A model generated the notes under the pieces. It searched no databases and was not told where the DNA came from. It worked only from the letters and a program-made list of their open reading frames with translations. Below are positions 1 through 7,686 of a stretch of 40,445 nt of DNA, piece after piece. The stretch lies in NCBI RefSeq assembly GCF_010550605.1, contig NZ_JAAGNI010000480.1, positions 1 through 40,445 of the forward strand, given 5' to 3'. The stretch comes from Streptomyces sp. SID9727. GTDB lineage: Bacteria; Actinomycetota; Actinomycetes; Streptomycetales; Streptomycetaceae. The first letter of the stretch is position 1. The number at the start of each line of letters is the position of its first letter. Both the position numbers and the translations under genes were made by a program.

Positions 1-321
1 CTGCACCTGGGCGGGGCGCGCGGCGACCTGGCCGCGGTGCGGGCGGCCGTCGAGGCGGCGGGCGGCAGCTGGGGCGAGGCCCTGGCGATCTGCGAGCGGG
101 CCGCCGCCGCCTTCCCGGACACCCTGTGCGTCGGCGTCGACCTGCTGCCCCTGGCCGGCTGGCGGCGGTTCGCCGTCGGTGAGGTCAACGCCTTCGGGGA
201 CCTTCTGCCCAGGCTCACCGGCCTGCCCGGCAGCGGTGCCGAGGGCCTGGACACCTACGCGGCGCAGATCGCCGCCGTACTGGAACGAGCAAGGAACAAC
301 CGTGTCAGCACCACCCCCTGA
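1..321 (+). CDS. STM4014-like protein, 3' part only
   Basis: The gene enters from the left edge: frame 1 is open from the first base to the TGA at 319-321, giving the last 106 residues. The visible part is Ala/Gly/Leu rich and ends in RARNNRVSTTP. The segment GVDLLPLAGWRRFAVGEVNAFG resembles the end of an ATP-grasp-like fold (acidic residues and an Asn near the C-terminus of the metal site), but I cannot confirm this from the fragment. The assignment rests mainly on context: genes of the STM4013, STM4012 and STM4011 families follow in the order in which these families usually travel with STM4014. The stop lies 20 bases inside the next gene, so the two are translationally coupled. Function unknown. 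Confidence 0.7.
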   Translation: MHLGGARGDLAAVRAAVEAAGGSWGEALAICERAAAAFPDTLCVGVDLLPLAGWRRFAVGEVNAFGDLLPRLTGLPGSGAEGLDTYAAQIAAVLERARNNRVSTTP

Positions 322-1153
322 ACACTGCCCCGACCCCGACATGAGCGAGGTCGTGGGCAGCCACGACCTGCTGTTCGTCACCCTGGACACCCTGCGGTAC
401 GACGTCGCGGCCGAACTGGCCGCCGCCGGACGCATCCCGAACCTGGCCCGCCATCTGCCCGGCGGCGCCTGGGAGGAACGGCACGCCCCGGGGAGCTTCA
501 CGTACGCCTCCCACCAGGCGATGTTCGCGGGGTTCCTGCCCACCCCGGCCGCGCCCGGGCCGCATCCCCGGCTGTTCGCCGCCCGGTTCGCCGGCAGTGA
601 GACGACGGCGGAGCGCACCTTCGTGTTCGACACCCCGGACCTGGTGTCGGGGCTCGCGAAGGAGGGGTACCGCACGGTGTGCGTCGGCGGTGTCGGCTTC
701 TTCAACCTCCGGGGTCCGCTGGGCTCGGTGCTCCCCGGGATGTTCCAGGAGGCGCACTGGGAGCCGGAGTTCGGTGTGGCCTCGCCCACCTCGTTCGAGG
801 CGCAGGTGGCGCGCGCCGAGGAGGTGGTCGCCGCCCTGCCGTCCGAGCAGCGGCTCTTCCTCTTCGTCAACGTCTCCGCGCTCCACCAGCCGAACTGGTT
901 CCACACGGCCGGGGCGACCCGCGACGCCGGTGACAGCCGTGCGACGCACGCCGCCGCCCTGGAGTACGTGGACGCCCACATCGGCCGGCTCTTCGCCGCC
1001 GCGAGCAGCCGCCGCCGCGCCTTCGCCATCGTCTGCTCCGACCACGGCACGGCCTACGGCGACGACGGCTACACCGGTCACCGGCTCGGCCACGAGTCCG
1101 TCTGGACCGTCCCGTACGCCCACTTCTTCCTGGAACCGGGGGCCGTCCGATGA
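302..1153 (+). CDS. STM4013/SEN3800-family hydrolase (alkaline phosphatase/sulfatase superfamily)
   Basis: A 283-residue protein of the alkaline-phosphatase-like fold. Near the N-terminus LLFVTLDTLRYD gives the first metal-binding aspartate with the usual following Thr/Arg; ASHQAMFAGFLP follows where the nucleophile region lies; near the C-terminus CSDHGTAYGDDGYTGHRLGH carries the Asp-His pair and later His expected of the metal site. The substrate is not known; the family is named for Salmonella STM4013. The start is GTG 302, six bases after AAGGA (291-295); the in-frame ATG at 341 has no ribosome binding site. The gene overlaps the upstream stop by 20 bases and shares ATGA with the next gene, so the cluster is one operon. 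The family call is firm, the reaction is open. Confidence 0.85.
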   Translation: MSAPPPEHCPDPDMSEVVGSHDLLFVTLDTLRYDVAAELAAAGRIPNLARHLPGGAWEERHAPGSFTYASHQAMFAGFLPTPAAPGPHPRLFAARFAGSETTAERTFVFDTPDLVSGLAKEGYRTVCVGGVGFFNLRGPLGSVLPGMFQEAHWEPEFGVASPTSFEAQVARAEEVVAALPSEQRLFLFVNVSALHQPNWFHTAGATRDAGDSRATHAAALEYVDAHIGRLFAAASSRRRAFAIVCSDHGTAYGDDGYTGHRLGHESVWTVPYAHFFLEPGAVR

Positions 1154-2505
1154 CCCTGACGCACACCGTCCGTCCGTACGAGAGCTACGTGTACGCCTAC
1201 CCGCACAAGACGGCGTACCGCCCGCTCGCCGGGCAGCCCGGCGGGCGGCCCTCGCTGCGCGAGCTGTGGGCGGGGGAACGCAAGGACGCGCTCTCCCTCT
1301 ATCTGCACATCCCGTTCTGCGAGGTCCGCTGCGGCTTCTGCAACCTCTTCACCCGGATCGGCGCCCCCGACGAGCTGGCCTCGCGCTATCTGGACGCGCT
1401 GGACCGGCAGGCGAGCGCCGTGCGGGAGGCGCTGGGCGACGCGGAGCCGGTACGGTTCGCGGCGGCGGCGTTCGGCGGGGGCACGCCCACCTTTCTGACG
1501 GCGGGCGAGCTGGAGCGGCTGTGCGACATCGCGGAGAAGCGGATGGGCGCCGATCTGCGGTCCGTTCCGCTGTCCGTGGAGACGTCCCCGTCCACCACGA
1601 CGGCCGACCGGCTGGCCGTGCTCGCCGAGCGGGGCGCGACCCGGATCAGCATCGGGGTGCAGTCCTTCGTGGAGGCCGAGGCGCGCGCGGCGGTGCGCCC
1701 GCAGCACGCGGCCGACGTGGAGCGGGCGCTCGGACTCATCCGGGACACCTCCATACCCGTGCTCAACATCGATCTGATCTACGGCATAGACGGCCAGACC
1801 GAGCGCACCTGGCGGACATCGCTGGACGCCGCGCTGCGCTGGCGGCCGGAGGAGCTGTACCTCTACCCGCTGTACGTGCGCCCGCTGACCGCCCTCGGCC
1901 GGCGCTCCCCCGGTGAGTCCGACGCGGCCTGGGACGAGCAGCGCCTGCGCCTGTACCGGGCCGGCCGCGACCATCTCCTGGCCCACGGCTACGAGCAGGT
2001 GTCGATGCGGATGTTCCGCCGCGCCGGCGTCCCGCGCGCGGAGGGGCCCGACGACTACGCGTGTCAGACGGACGGCATGATCGGCCTGGGCTGCGGTGCC
2101 CGTTCCTACACCTCGCGGCTGCACTACTCCTTCGACTACGCGGTCCGGACGAACGAGGTCCGGGGCATCATCGACGCCTACACCGCCACCGAGGACTTCT
2201 CGCGCGCCGAGGTCGGGCGGTACGCCGACGGGGAGGAGGCGCGCCGCCGCCATCTCCTCCAGTCGGTGCTCCAGGCGCGGGGCATGCCCGTGGCCGAATA
2301 CCGCGAGCGGTTCGGCAGCTCGCCGTACGAGGACTTCCCTGCGGAGCTGGCCCGGTTCGAGGCCCGGGGCTGGCTCGACGACGGGGCCCCGGCCGAGGGG
2401 CTGCTGCGGCTGTCGCCGGAAGGGCTGGCGTACTCCGACGCGCTGGGGCCGGAGCTCTTCTCCCCCGCCGTGCGGGCCGCGATGGCCGCGTACGAGCTGA
2501 AGTGA
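1150..2505 (+). CDS. STM4012-family radical SAM protein (HemW-like)
   Basis: A 451-residue radical SAM enzyme. The cluster-binding motif CEVRCGFC places cysteines at residues 57, 61 and 64 (CX3CX2C), preceded by YLHIPFC as in HemW/HemN-type proteins. FGGGTPTFLT and VETSPSTTT match the SAM-binding glycine motif and following strands of that subgroup, and the C-terminal 150 residues resemble a HemW-type tail. It is therefore an oxygen-sensitive Fe-S enzyme that generates a 5'-deoxyadenosyl radical; the substrate is unknown and there is no reason to call it a coproporphyrinogen oxidase here, because no haem gene is nearby. The ATG overlaps the hydrolase stop (ATGA). It ends seven bases before the next radical SAM gene. 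Confidence 0.88.
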   Translation: MTLTHTVRPYESYVYAYPHKTAYRPLAGQPGGRPSLRELWAGERKDALSLYLHIPFCEVRCGFCNLFTRIGAPDELASRYLDALDRQASAVREALGDAEPVRFAAAAFGGGTPTFLTAGELERLCDIAEKRMGADLRSVPLSVETSPSTTTADRLAVLAERGATRISIGVQSFVEAEARAAVRPQHAADVERALGLIRDTSIPVLNIDLIYGIDGQTERTWRTSLDAALRWRPEELYLYPLYVRPLTALGRRSPGESDAAWDEQRLRLYRAGRDHLLAHGYEQVSMRMFRRAGVPRAEGPDDYACQTDGMIGLGCGARSYTSRLHYSFDYAVRTNEVRGIIDAYTATEDFSRAEVGRYADGEEARRRHLLQSVLQARGMPVAEYRERFGSSPYEDFPAELARFEARGWLDDGAPAEGLLRLSPEGLAYSDALGPELFSPAVRAAMAAYELK

Positions 2506-2512
2506 GCGACCC

Positions 2513-3406
2513 GTGGACCTGACGATTCTCTACCGGGGCCCGCTCGCCTCCTGCGACTACGACTGCCCGTACTGCCCGTTCGCCAAGCGGCGCGACACCC
2601 CCGGGCAGCTGCGGGCGGACCGGGCGGCGCTCGAACGGTTCACCGCGTGGGTGGCGGCGCAGAGCGGTGACCGGATCTCGGTGCTGTTCACGCCGTGGGG
2701 CGAGGGCCTGGTGCGCTCCTGGTACCGCCGGGCGATCGTGGAGCTGGCGGGCCTGCCACACGTACGCCGGGTCGCGATCCAGACGAATCTGAGCGGCCGG
2801 ACGCGGTGGCTGGCCGAGGCGCCGGAGGTGGTCAGGGAACGGATCGCGCTCTGGTGCACGTACCACCCGGGGCAGACGCCGTACGAGCGCTTCCTCGGCC
2901 GGTGCGCGGAGCTGAGGGACCTCGGGGTCCGGCACAGCGTGGGTGTCGTGGGGTTCGACGCGCATCTCGGCGAGGCGCGGCGGCTGCGCGCGGCGCTCGC
3001 GGACGAGGTGTACCTCTGGGTCAACGCCGCCGAGGGGCACACCTACACGGACGAGGAGGCGGAGCGGTGGACGGCGATCGACCCGTTGTTCCCGTACAGC
3101 CGCCATCCGCACCGCTCGGCGGGGCTGCCCTGCCGGACCGGTGAGTCGGTGATCTCGGTGGACGGGGACGGCACGGTGCGCCGCTGCCACTTCGTCCGGG
3201 CGGAGCTGGGCAATCTGTACGACGGGAGCTATCGGCGGGCGCTGGGGCCGCGGGCCTGCCCGCTCGCCGTCTGCGACTGCCACATCGGCTACGTGCACCT
3301 GGAGACGCTGCCGCTGTACGACGTCTTCGCGGGCGGGGTCCTGGAGCGGATCCCGGCGGCGCTGCCGCTGCCCCCGGTCGCCGCGACGCGGTCGCGGGGC
3401 GACTGA
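2513..3406 (+). CDS. STM4011-family radical SAM protein
   Basis: A 297-residue radical SAM protein with the motif CDYDCPYC (Cys 14, 18, 21; CX3CX2C) almost at its N-terminus. The C-terminal 90 residues hold further cysteines, in LPCRTGES, RRCHFV and ACPLAVCDC, spaced in a way that recalls a SPASM-like domain able to bind an auxiliary Fe-S cluster; the phrase VISVDGDGTVRRC is typical of such tails. The start is GTG 2513, seven bases after the previous stop. Two radical SAM proteins plus a hydrolase and a partner protein make this a modification system whose substrate cannot be named from sequence. It ends 25 bases before the convergent SGNH gene. Confidence 0.85.
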   Translation: MDLTILYRGPLASCDYDCPYCPFAKRRDTPGQLRADRAALERFTAWVAAQSGDRISVLFTPWGEGLVRSWYRRAIVELAGLPHVRRVAIQTNLSGRTRWLAEAPEVVRERIALWCTYHPGQTPYERFLGRCAELRDLGVRHSVGVVGFDAHLGEARRLRAALADEVYLWVNAAEGHTYTDEEAERWTAIDPLFPYSRHPHRSAGLPCRTGESVISVDGDGTVRRCHFVRAELGNLYDGSYRRALGPRACPLAVCDCHIGYVHLETLPLYDVFAGGVLERIPAALPLPPVAATRSRGD

Positions 3407-3431
3407 GGACAGAGGACGGCGGAGGGGGCTG

Positions 3432-4286
3432 TCAGAGCGGCAGCAGGTCCGGCCGCTTCGGCTCGACGTGGTCCCCGGAGGACTCGCCGCGCAGCCGCCG
3501 CCCGATCCACGGGACCAGGTATTCGCGCGCCCAGTGGATGTCGTCCCGGCGGATCTCCAGCGTGCCGCGCGGGGGCTGCGGCGGCCACGGCTGGTCCGGG
3601 TCGGCCGGCACGTCGAGGCCGAGGACCTGGGCGGCGCGGAGCGCGACCCGGGTGTGGCCCTCGGGCGACAGGTGGAGCCGGTCGCCGTCCCAGGCGCGCC
3701 GGTCCTGCACCGAGCGCAGCGACCAGAGGTCGAGGACCGGGCAGTCGTAGCGGTCGGCGATGGCCCGGACGTGGGCGGTGTAGGTGGCGATCTTGCCGCG
3801 CAGATGGCGCAGCACGGGGACGCCACGGGTGTCGAAGCCGGTGGTGACCATGACGGTGCCGACCGACCGCGTGAGGTCGGCGACCGCCCGCTCGAAGCGT
3901 TCGGCCACGTCGTCCGGGTCGGTGCCCGGCCGGATGATGTCGTTGCCGCCTGCGCAGAAGCTCACCAGATCGGGGGCGAGCTCCTTGGCGCGGGGCACCT
4001 GCTCCTCGACTATCTGGTCGAGGAGGCGTCCTCGTACGGCGAGATTGGCGTACCGGAAGTGCCCGTGCGCGGGAACGGGTGGGCCCACGAGGCCCACCGG
4101 TGTGCCGGGCTCGGGAAGCCGGTCCGCGAGGAGTACCGCGAGCCGGTCGGCCCACCCGACGAATGTTCCGTCCGGGCCGGGGTCGCCGACTCCCTCGGTG
4201 AAGCTGTCGCCAATCGCCGCGTACGACCCGATGGCGCCCTGTCGGTCGATGACGCCCTGCTGGATGTTGTTCGAATCGTCTGCCAC
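3432..4286 (-). CDS. SGNH/GDSL hydrolase
   Basis: A 284-residue hydrolase of the SGNH superfamily. Block I is AIGDSFTEG (about residues 24-32, nucleophile Ser), block III is AGGND (about 122-126), and block V is DRLHLSPEGH, giving the catalytic Asp and His. There is no clear signal peptide, so it is probably cytoplasmic and acts as an esterase or lipase on a small ester; the substrate is unknown. The start is GTG 4286 with a weak AGGAT upstream. It faces the radical SAM operon (convergent, 25 bases apart) and is separated from the upstream peptidase gene by a strong terminator, so it has its own promoter in 4287-4390, where I cannot pick convincing -35 and -10 boxes. Confidence 0.88.
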   Translation of the reverse strand: MADDSNNIQQGVIDRQGAIGSYAAIGDSFTEGVGDPGPDGTFVGWADRLAVLLADRLPEPGTPVGLVGPPVPAHGHFRYANLAVRGRLLDQIVEEQVPRAKELAPDLVSFCAGGNDIIRPGTDPDDVAERFERAVADLTRSVGTVMVTTGFDTRGVPVLRHLRGKIATYTAHVRAIADRYDCPVLDLWSLRSVQDRRAWDGDRLHLSPEGHTRVALRAAQVLGLDVPADPDQPWPPQPPRGTLEIRRDDIHWAREYLVPWIGRRLRGESSGDHVEPKRPDLLPL

Positions 4287-4390
4287 AAACGCATATCCTG
4301 CACCCCGGAATGTGACCTACGCGACCGTAATAAGGGGTTGACGGAGGGTGAGATAAGCCACCCGGTCAGTTTTCGGTAAAGAGGGAATAA

Positions 4391-4428
4391 GGAGAGGGAC
4401 GGAGTGCCGCGGCACTCCGTCCCTCTCC
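4391..4428 (-). terminator. Perfect 18-bp stem hairpin after the M23 peptidase gene
   Basis: Bases 4391-4408 and 4411-4428 are exact reverse complements with only GC between them, so the folded loop must open a few base pairs. It lies 41 bases past the stop of the minus-strand peptidase gene. There is no clear U run on the minus strand, as is usual for Streptomyces terminators. The hairpin is symmetrical and could stop transcription from either side. Confidence 0.8.
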
Positions 4429-4469
4429 GCTGTTCAGTGACCCGGATCACCGGGCCGGTACCACCTGGA

Positions 4470-5384
4470 TCAGACGTAGATCCCGTGCGACGCCAGGTAG
4501 GCGATCGGGTCGACGTCCGAGCCGTACTCCGGGCCGGTGCGGACCTCGAAGTGGAGGTGCGGGCCGGTGGCGTTGCCGGTGGAGCCGGAGAGGCCGACCT
4601 GCTGGCCCGCGGTCACGGTCTGGCCCGCCGAGACGGAGAGCGAGGACATGTGGCCGTACTGGGAGTAGCGGCCGTCGGCGTGCTTGATGACGACCTGGTT
4701 GCCGTAGGCGCCGCCCCAGCCCGCGGTGACGACGGTGCCGGAGGTGATCGCCTTCACGCTGGTGCCGGTGGAGACGGGGAAGTCGATGCCGGTGTGGCTG
4801 CCGCTGGACCAGTTGGCACCGGAGGCCCGGTAGGCGGTGGTGTGGTTGCCCGGGACCGGGTGGACGTAGCCGGAGGCGTTGTCCTGGGCGGCCGGGGCCG
4901 CCTCGGTCTTGGCCTCGGCCTGAGCCTCGGTCTTCGTCTCGGTCTTGGGCGCGGCCTTCGCCTCGGTCTTCTCCGCCGTCTTGGCGGGCGCCTCGGACGG
5001 AGTGGCGGCGGCCGGGGCCGCCTTGGCGCCGAGGGTCAGCTTCATGCCGGGGAAGATCAGGCTCGGGTTCCCGCCGACGACCTCGCGGTTGTCCTGGTAC
5101 AGCTTCTGCCAGCCGCCCTTGAGGTGGTGCTGGGCCGCGATCTTCGACAGGTAGTCGCCGGAGACCACGGAGTAGGTGGTGGTGCCGGTGCTCTTCGCGG
5201 GCTTGGCCGGGGCGGTGTGCGCGGCGGCCGACTTCGACGTGGCCGGGGCGGACTGCTCCGCGGCGTGGGCACCGGTGGCGCCGAGCAGCGGAAGCGCGAT
5301 GACGGCGCCGCCGGCGCTCGCGGCGACGACGCCGCGGGCGATGGCGCTGGACTTGGGACGGCGGTGCTTACCCGAGTTGGGCAT
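4470..5384 (-). CDS. Secreted LysM-M23 peptidoglycan endopeptidase
   Basis: A 304-residue exported cell-wall hydrolase. Residues 1-41 form a signal peptide: basic N-region (KHRRPK), hydrophobic core, and AHA before the likely cut at 41/42. Residues 70-118 are a LysM domain (YSVVSGDYLSKIA ... NPSLIFPGMKLTL). A low-complexity Ala/Lys/Glu/Thr linker runs from about 121 to 168. Residues 185-285 are an M23 (LytM/lysostaphin-type) domain with zinc ligands H197 and D201 in HTGID, H245 in YGH and H278 in HLHF, all present, so it should be active on peptide cross-bridges. AGAGGA stands before the ATG. The leader carries a c-di-AMP riboswitch, which ties expression to cell-wall and osmotic state. A strong hairpin follows the gene. 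Confidence 0.93.
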   Translation of the reverse strand: MPNSGKHRRPKSSAIARGVVAASAGGAVIALPLLGATGAHAAEQSAPATSKSAAAHTAPAKPAKSTGTTTYSVVSGDYLSKIAAQHHLKGGWQKLYQDNREVVGGNPSLIFPGMKLTLGAKAAPAAATPSEAPAKTAEKTEAKAAPKTETKTEAQAEAKTEAAPAAQDNASGYVHPVPGNHTTAYRASGANWSSGSHTGIDFPVSTGTSVKAITSGTVVTAGWGGAYGNQVVIKHADGRYSQYGHMSSLSVSAGQTVTAGQQVGLSGSTGNATGPHLHFEVRTGPEYGSDVDPIAYLASHGIYV

Positions 5385-5387
5385 GAA

Positions 5388-5545
5388 GAATTTCCTCTCC
5401 GGCGCCTGCGAGGTGAGCTGTCGGGTTCGGGCTGGAGATGCCCGGCCGCGCCTGGCGCGACTTCACCCCTAGCCGTCCGGTCGTCCCGGTCGGCGGCTTA
5501 CCTGGTTCCCCCGCTCCTGCCACACGGTGAGTGGATGCGAAATTC
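5388..5545 (-). promoter_or_regulatory. c-di-AMP (ydaO/yuaA-type) riboswitch in the M23 peptidase leader
   Basis: Read on the minus strand the leader shows, in order, GGAGCGGGGGAACCAGG (about 5519-5503), GGGGTGAAGTCGCG (about 5470-5457) and CCCGAACCCGACAGCT ending in CACCTCG (about 5432-5409), the conserved blocks of the ydaO class in the right order and at the right distance from the start codon. The first stem probably forms between minus-strand GAATTTC (5545-5539) and GAAATTC (5394-5388), an exact 7-bp pairing. The 3' side of that stem is the spacer just after the AGAGGA ribosome binding site. In known members ligand binding turns expression off; control of translation here is my inference. 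Confidence 0.85.
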
Positions 5546-6010
5546 CGGACGGCGGCAGGATTGGGCGTTCCATCCGGATGGACATGGAACGTAAGCGAGC
5601 CGGGACGACGGAAACAAGCCGCGGGTTCGGCACCGGATTCCGCCGCGGAAATGCGGCGCGGAATTCCGGTCACACTCCGTGGATTACGGATCTTGGCTTT
5701 CCGCGCGGCGCGGGGAATACCCAGCCGGGGCGTCACCACACACCGTCACGGATATGATCCCGCTCACGAGCGGGTGATCATCTCCCGTTCAATCGGGACA
5801 GTTTGGCCATAACGCACCATTACGGACACATCATGGCCGTCAGGCACGGCACCGGGTCACCGAGCCGTGGTGCACCGCCACCCAGGACAACGGCTCGTGC
5901 GCGAGAACCCCGGTCGCGGGCGAGATACCTGCACCAGGAACCGATGTCGTATCGTCGCGGTCGTGGACCCGTCGGCGACACGCGCCGGGGCAGAGCCTCC
6001 AGGAGTGACC
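5546..6010. other. Gene-free divergent region between M23 peptidase and phosphatase genes
   Basis: This stretch must hold the promoters of both divergent genes. Besides the palindrome at 5567-5590 it contains CCCGCTC (5759-5765) and GAGCGGG (5768-5774), a 7-bp inverted pair two bases apart and flanked by TGATC and ATCA, and a small TCCCG/CGGGA pair at about 5783-5798. I find no reading frame with a ribosome binding site and credible codon use. I could not assign -35 and -10 boxes with confidence. Confidence 0.5.
5567..5590. promoter_or_regulatory. Nested palindromes upstream of the riboswitch
   Basis: TCCATCCGGATGGA (5569-5582) is a perfect 14-bp palindrome. GTTCCAT (5567-5573) and ATGGAAC (5584-5590) form a second inverted pair around it. 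It lies about 20 bases upstream of the riboswitch, where the peptidase promoter should be, so a regulator site is possible. No known regulator consensus is recognised. Confidence 0.35.
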
Positions 6011-6823
6011 GTGACGCAGCAGCTGCCGCAGATCCCGCCGACGGAGCCCGTGCTCACCGGCGTTCGCAACTTCCGCGACCTGGGCGGGCTGCCCACCACC
6101 GACGGCCGCCGGGTACGGCACGGCCGCCTCTACCGCAGCGGCCACCTGGCGCACGCCACGGCCGAGGACGCGGCCTTCCTCGGCGGGCTCGGCCTGCACA
6201 CGGTCTTCGACTTCCGCAACGCGGCGGACCACAAGCTGGACGGCCTGGACATCGAGCTGCCGGGCGTACGGAACGTGAGCATCCCGCTCAGCGACCCGGC
6301 GGACGGGGCGCAGTTCTGGCGGATGGTCCGCGATGGCGACCTGGCGGACCTGCGCTCGATCCTGGCCGACGGCAAGGGGACCCGCCGCATGGTCGCCTCG
6401 TACCGCTCGATCATCCTGGAGCGCACCGCCGAGCACAGCCGGGTGCTGCACGCCCTGGCCGAGGACAGCGTGCCCGCCCTGATGCACTGCGCGGCCGGCA
6501 AGGACCGGGCCGGGCTCTCGATCGCGGTGACGCTGCTGGCGGTGGGCGTCGGGCGGGACACCATCGAGGCCGACTACCTCAAGTCGAACGACGCGCACCG
6601 CCGCTACCGCATCCGGCGCAGCGACACCTCGGCGGCCGGGATGTCCCCGGAGGTGCTGGAGCTGCTGAACCCGCTCTTCGGCGCCCAGCCCGACTACCTC
6701 GCCGCGGCCTTCACCGCCATCGACGAGACCTGGGGCGGCACCGACCGCTATCTCACCGACGGCCTGAAGCTCGCGCCCGCCACCCGGGAGCGGCTGCGCG
6801 AACGCCTCCTCGACGAGAGCTGA
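6011..6823 (+). CDS. Tyrosine/serine phosphatase-like protein (DSP/PTP superfamily)
   Basis: A 270-residue cytoplasmic protein with the active-site loop HCAAGKDRAG: nucleophile Cys160 and phosphate-binding Arg166. The N-terminal VRNFRDLGG and RVRHGRLYRSGHL blocks are the hallmarks of the bacterial tyrosine phosphatase family related to Mycobacterium PtpB and to phosphoinositide phosphatases; the Lys in GKDR is typical of enzymes that can accept lipid phosphates. Substrate is unknown. The start is GTG 6011, five bases after AGGAG (6001-6005); the GTG at 6005 and longer in-frame extensions lack such a site. Its stop is 11 bases before the convergent small membrane protein gene. Confidence 0.88.
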   Translation: MTQQLPQIPPTEPVLTGVRNFRDLGGLPTTDGRRVRHGRLYRSGHLAHATAEDAAFLGGLGLHTVFDFRNAADHKLDGLDIELPGVRNVSIPLSDPADGAQFWRMVRDGDLADLRSILADGKGTRRMVASYRSIILERTAEHSRVLHALAEDSVPALMHCAAGKDRAGLSIAVTLLAVGVGRDTIEADYLKSNDAHRRYRIRRSDTSAAGMSPEVLELLNPLFGAQPDYLAAAFTAIDETWGGTDRYLTDGLKLAPATRERLRERLLDES

Positions 6824-6834
6824 GACGACCGGGC

Positions 6835-7011
6835 CTACTGGTTGTGCATGCCCACCGCGAAGAGCAGGTACAGGAACGCGGCGATGACGTGTCCGACCAC
6901 GAGATAGGCGAAGAGCCGGATGACGAGTCCGCGCGGCATCTTCTTCTCCTGGGTGTCGGCACCGGGGCGCGGGGCCGGGGTGAGCGGGTCGTAGTGCTCT
7001 GAATCGGACAT
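6835..7011 (-). CDS. Small membrane protein (DUF6126-like)
   Basis: A 58-residue protein. The first 27 residues are polar (MSDSEHYDPLTP... ending QEKKMPRG) and the rest is one hydrophobic helix, LVIRLFAYLVVGHVIAAFL, continuing to the C-terminal NQ. The positive QEKK/PR stretch before the helix predicts an N-terminus in the cytoplasm. GAGAGG stands seven bases before the ATG. It lies 43 bases downstream of the XRE-cupin gene in the same direction; this pairing recurs at the end of hopanoid clusters in Streptomyces, as far as I remember. Function unknown; a role as membrane partner or target of the regulator is a guess. Confidence 0.8.
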   Translation of the reverse strand: MSDSEHYDPLTPAPRPGADTQEKKMPRGLVIRLFAYLVVGHVIAAFLYLLFAVGMHNQ

Positions 7012-7054
7012 GACTGGCCTCTCTGGCTGCCGGGAATGGGGCGGCGGAAACGTC

Positions 7055-7663
7055 TCAGCCGCGGTGGACCGGGCCGCCGAGGCACAGGTCGGCGGCAGGG
7101 CTCTGCAACAGGGTGTGGACGAAGAGCAGTTCGGAGCCCTCGGGTTCGGGGGCCGCGATCCGGTGCGGGGTGAGCGAGTCGAAGTGCGCGCCGTCCCCGG
7201 GCGCGAGGTCGTGCACCGTCTCGCCGAGCGTCACCCGGAGACGGCCGGTCAGGAGGTACAGCCACTCCTCGCCGGGGTGGACGCGGACCAGGTCGCCCTG
7301 GGCGCCGTACGGCACGCGGACGCGCAGCGCCTGCATGGCCCGGCCGGAGCCGCCGGCCTGCTGGTACATCCAGCCGTCGGCCGCCGCGCCCTCGAAGGGG
7401 CGGCCGCGGACGATCGCGTCACGTTCCGGGGGCATCTCGCCCAGGAGTTCGGAGACCGTCGTACCGTAGATCCTGGCCAGCTGGAGCAGCATCGGCAGCG
7501 AGGGCTGGCGCCGGCCCGTTTCGAGCCGGGAGAGGTGGGCGGGCGAGAGCCCGGCCCGCTGGGCCGCGGTCTCCAGGGTGAGACCACGGCCTCGGCGCAG
7601 ATCGCGCAGGCGTGGCGCGACACCGGGCAGCTCGTCGGCCGCCAGGTCGTCCGGAGGGTTCAT
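7055..7663 (-). CDS. XRE-family regulator with C-terminal cupin
   Basis: A 202-residue DNA-binding protein. An XRE helix-turn-helix spans about residues 17-72 (RLRDLRRGRGLTLETAAQRAGLSPAHLSRLETGRRQPSL). A cupin_2 domain spans about 118-195 (VHPGEEWLYLLTGRLRVTLGE, then LAPGDGAHFDSLTPHRI), a small-molecule sensing barrel. Such proteins often repress their own operon and respond to a metabolite or polyamine. The gene sits between hpnO and the small membrane protein, and a 12-bp-arm palindrome lies 24 bases before its ATG, a good position for autoregulation. It may also control the hopanoid operon, but nothing in the sequence shows that directly. Confidence 0.88.
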   Translation of the reverse strand: MNPPDDLAADELPGVAPRLRDLRRGRGLTLETAAQRAGLSPAHLSRLETGRRQPSLPMLLQLARIYGTTVSELLGEMPPERDAIVRGRPFEGAAADGWMYQQAGGSGRAMQALRVRVPYGAQGDLVRVHPGEEWLYLLTGRLRVTLGETVHDLAPGDGAHFDSLTPHRIAAPEPEGSELLFVHTLLQSPAADLCLGGPVHRG

Positions 7664-7686
7664 GCCTCCATTGGGCCAAATTCTTT

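Noticed and set aside
341..1153. ATG 341 as start of the STM4013-like hydrolase
   Set aside because: No ribosome binding site, while GTG 302 has AAGGA at six bases and couples with the upstream stop.
4404..5594. Plus-strand frame opposite the M23 peptidase
   Set aside because: Gly/Arg/Leu-rich sequence without domains, produced by GC-rich third positions opposite a real gene.
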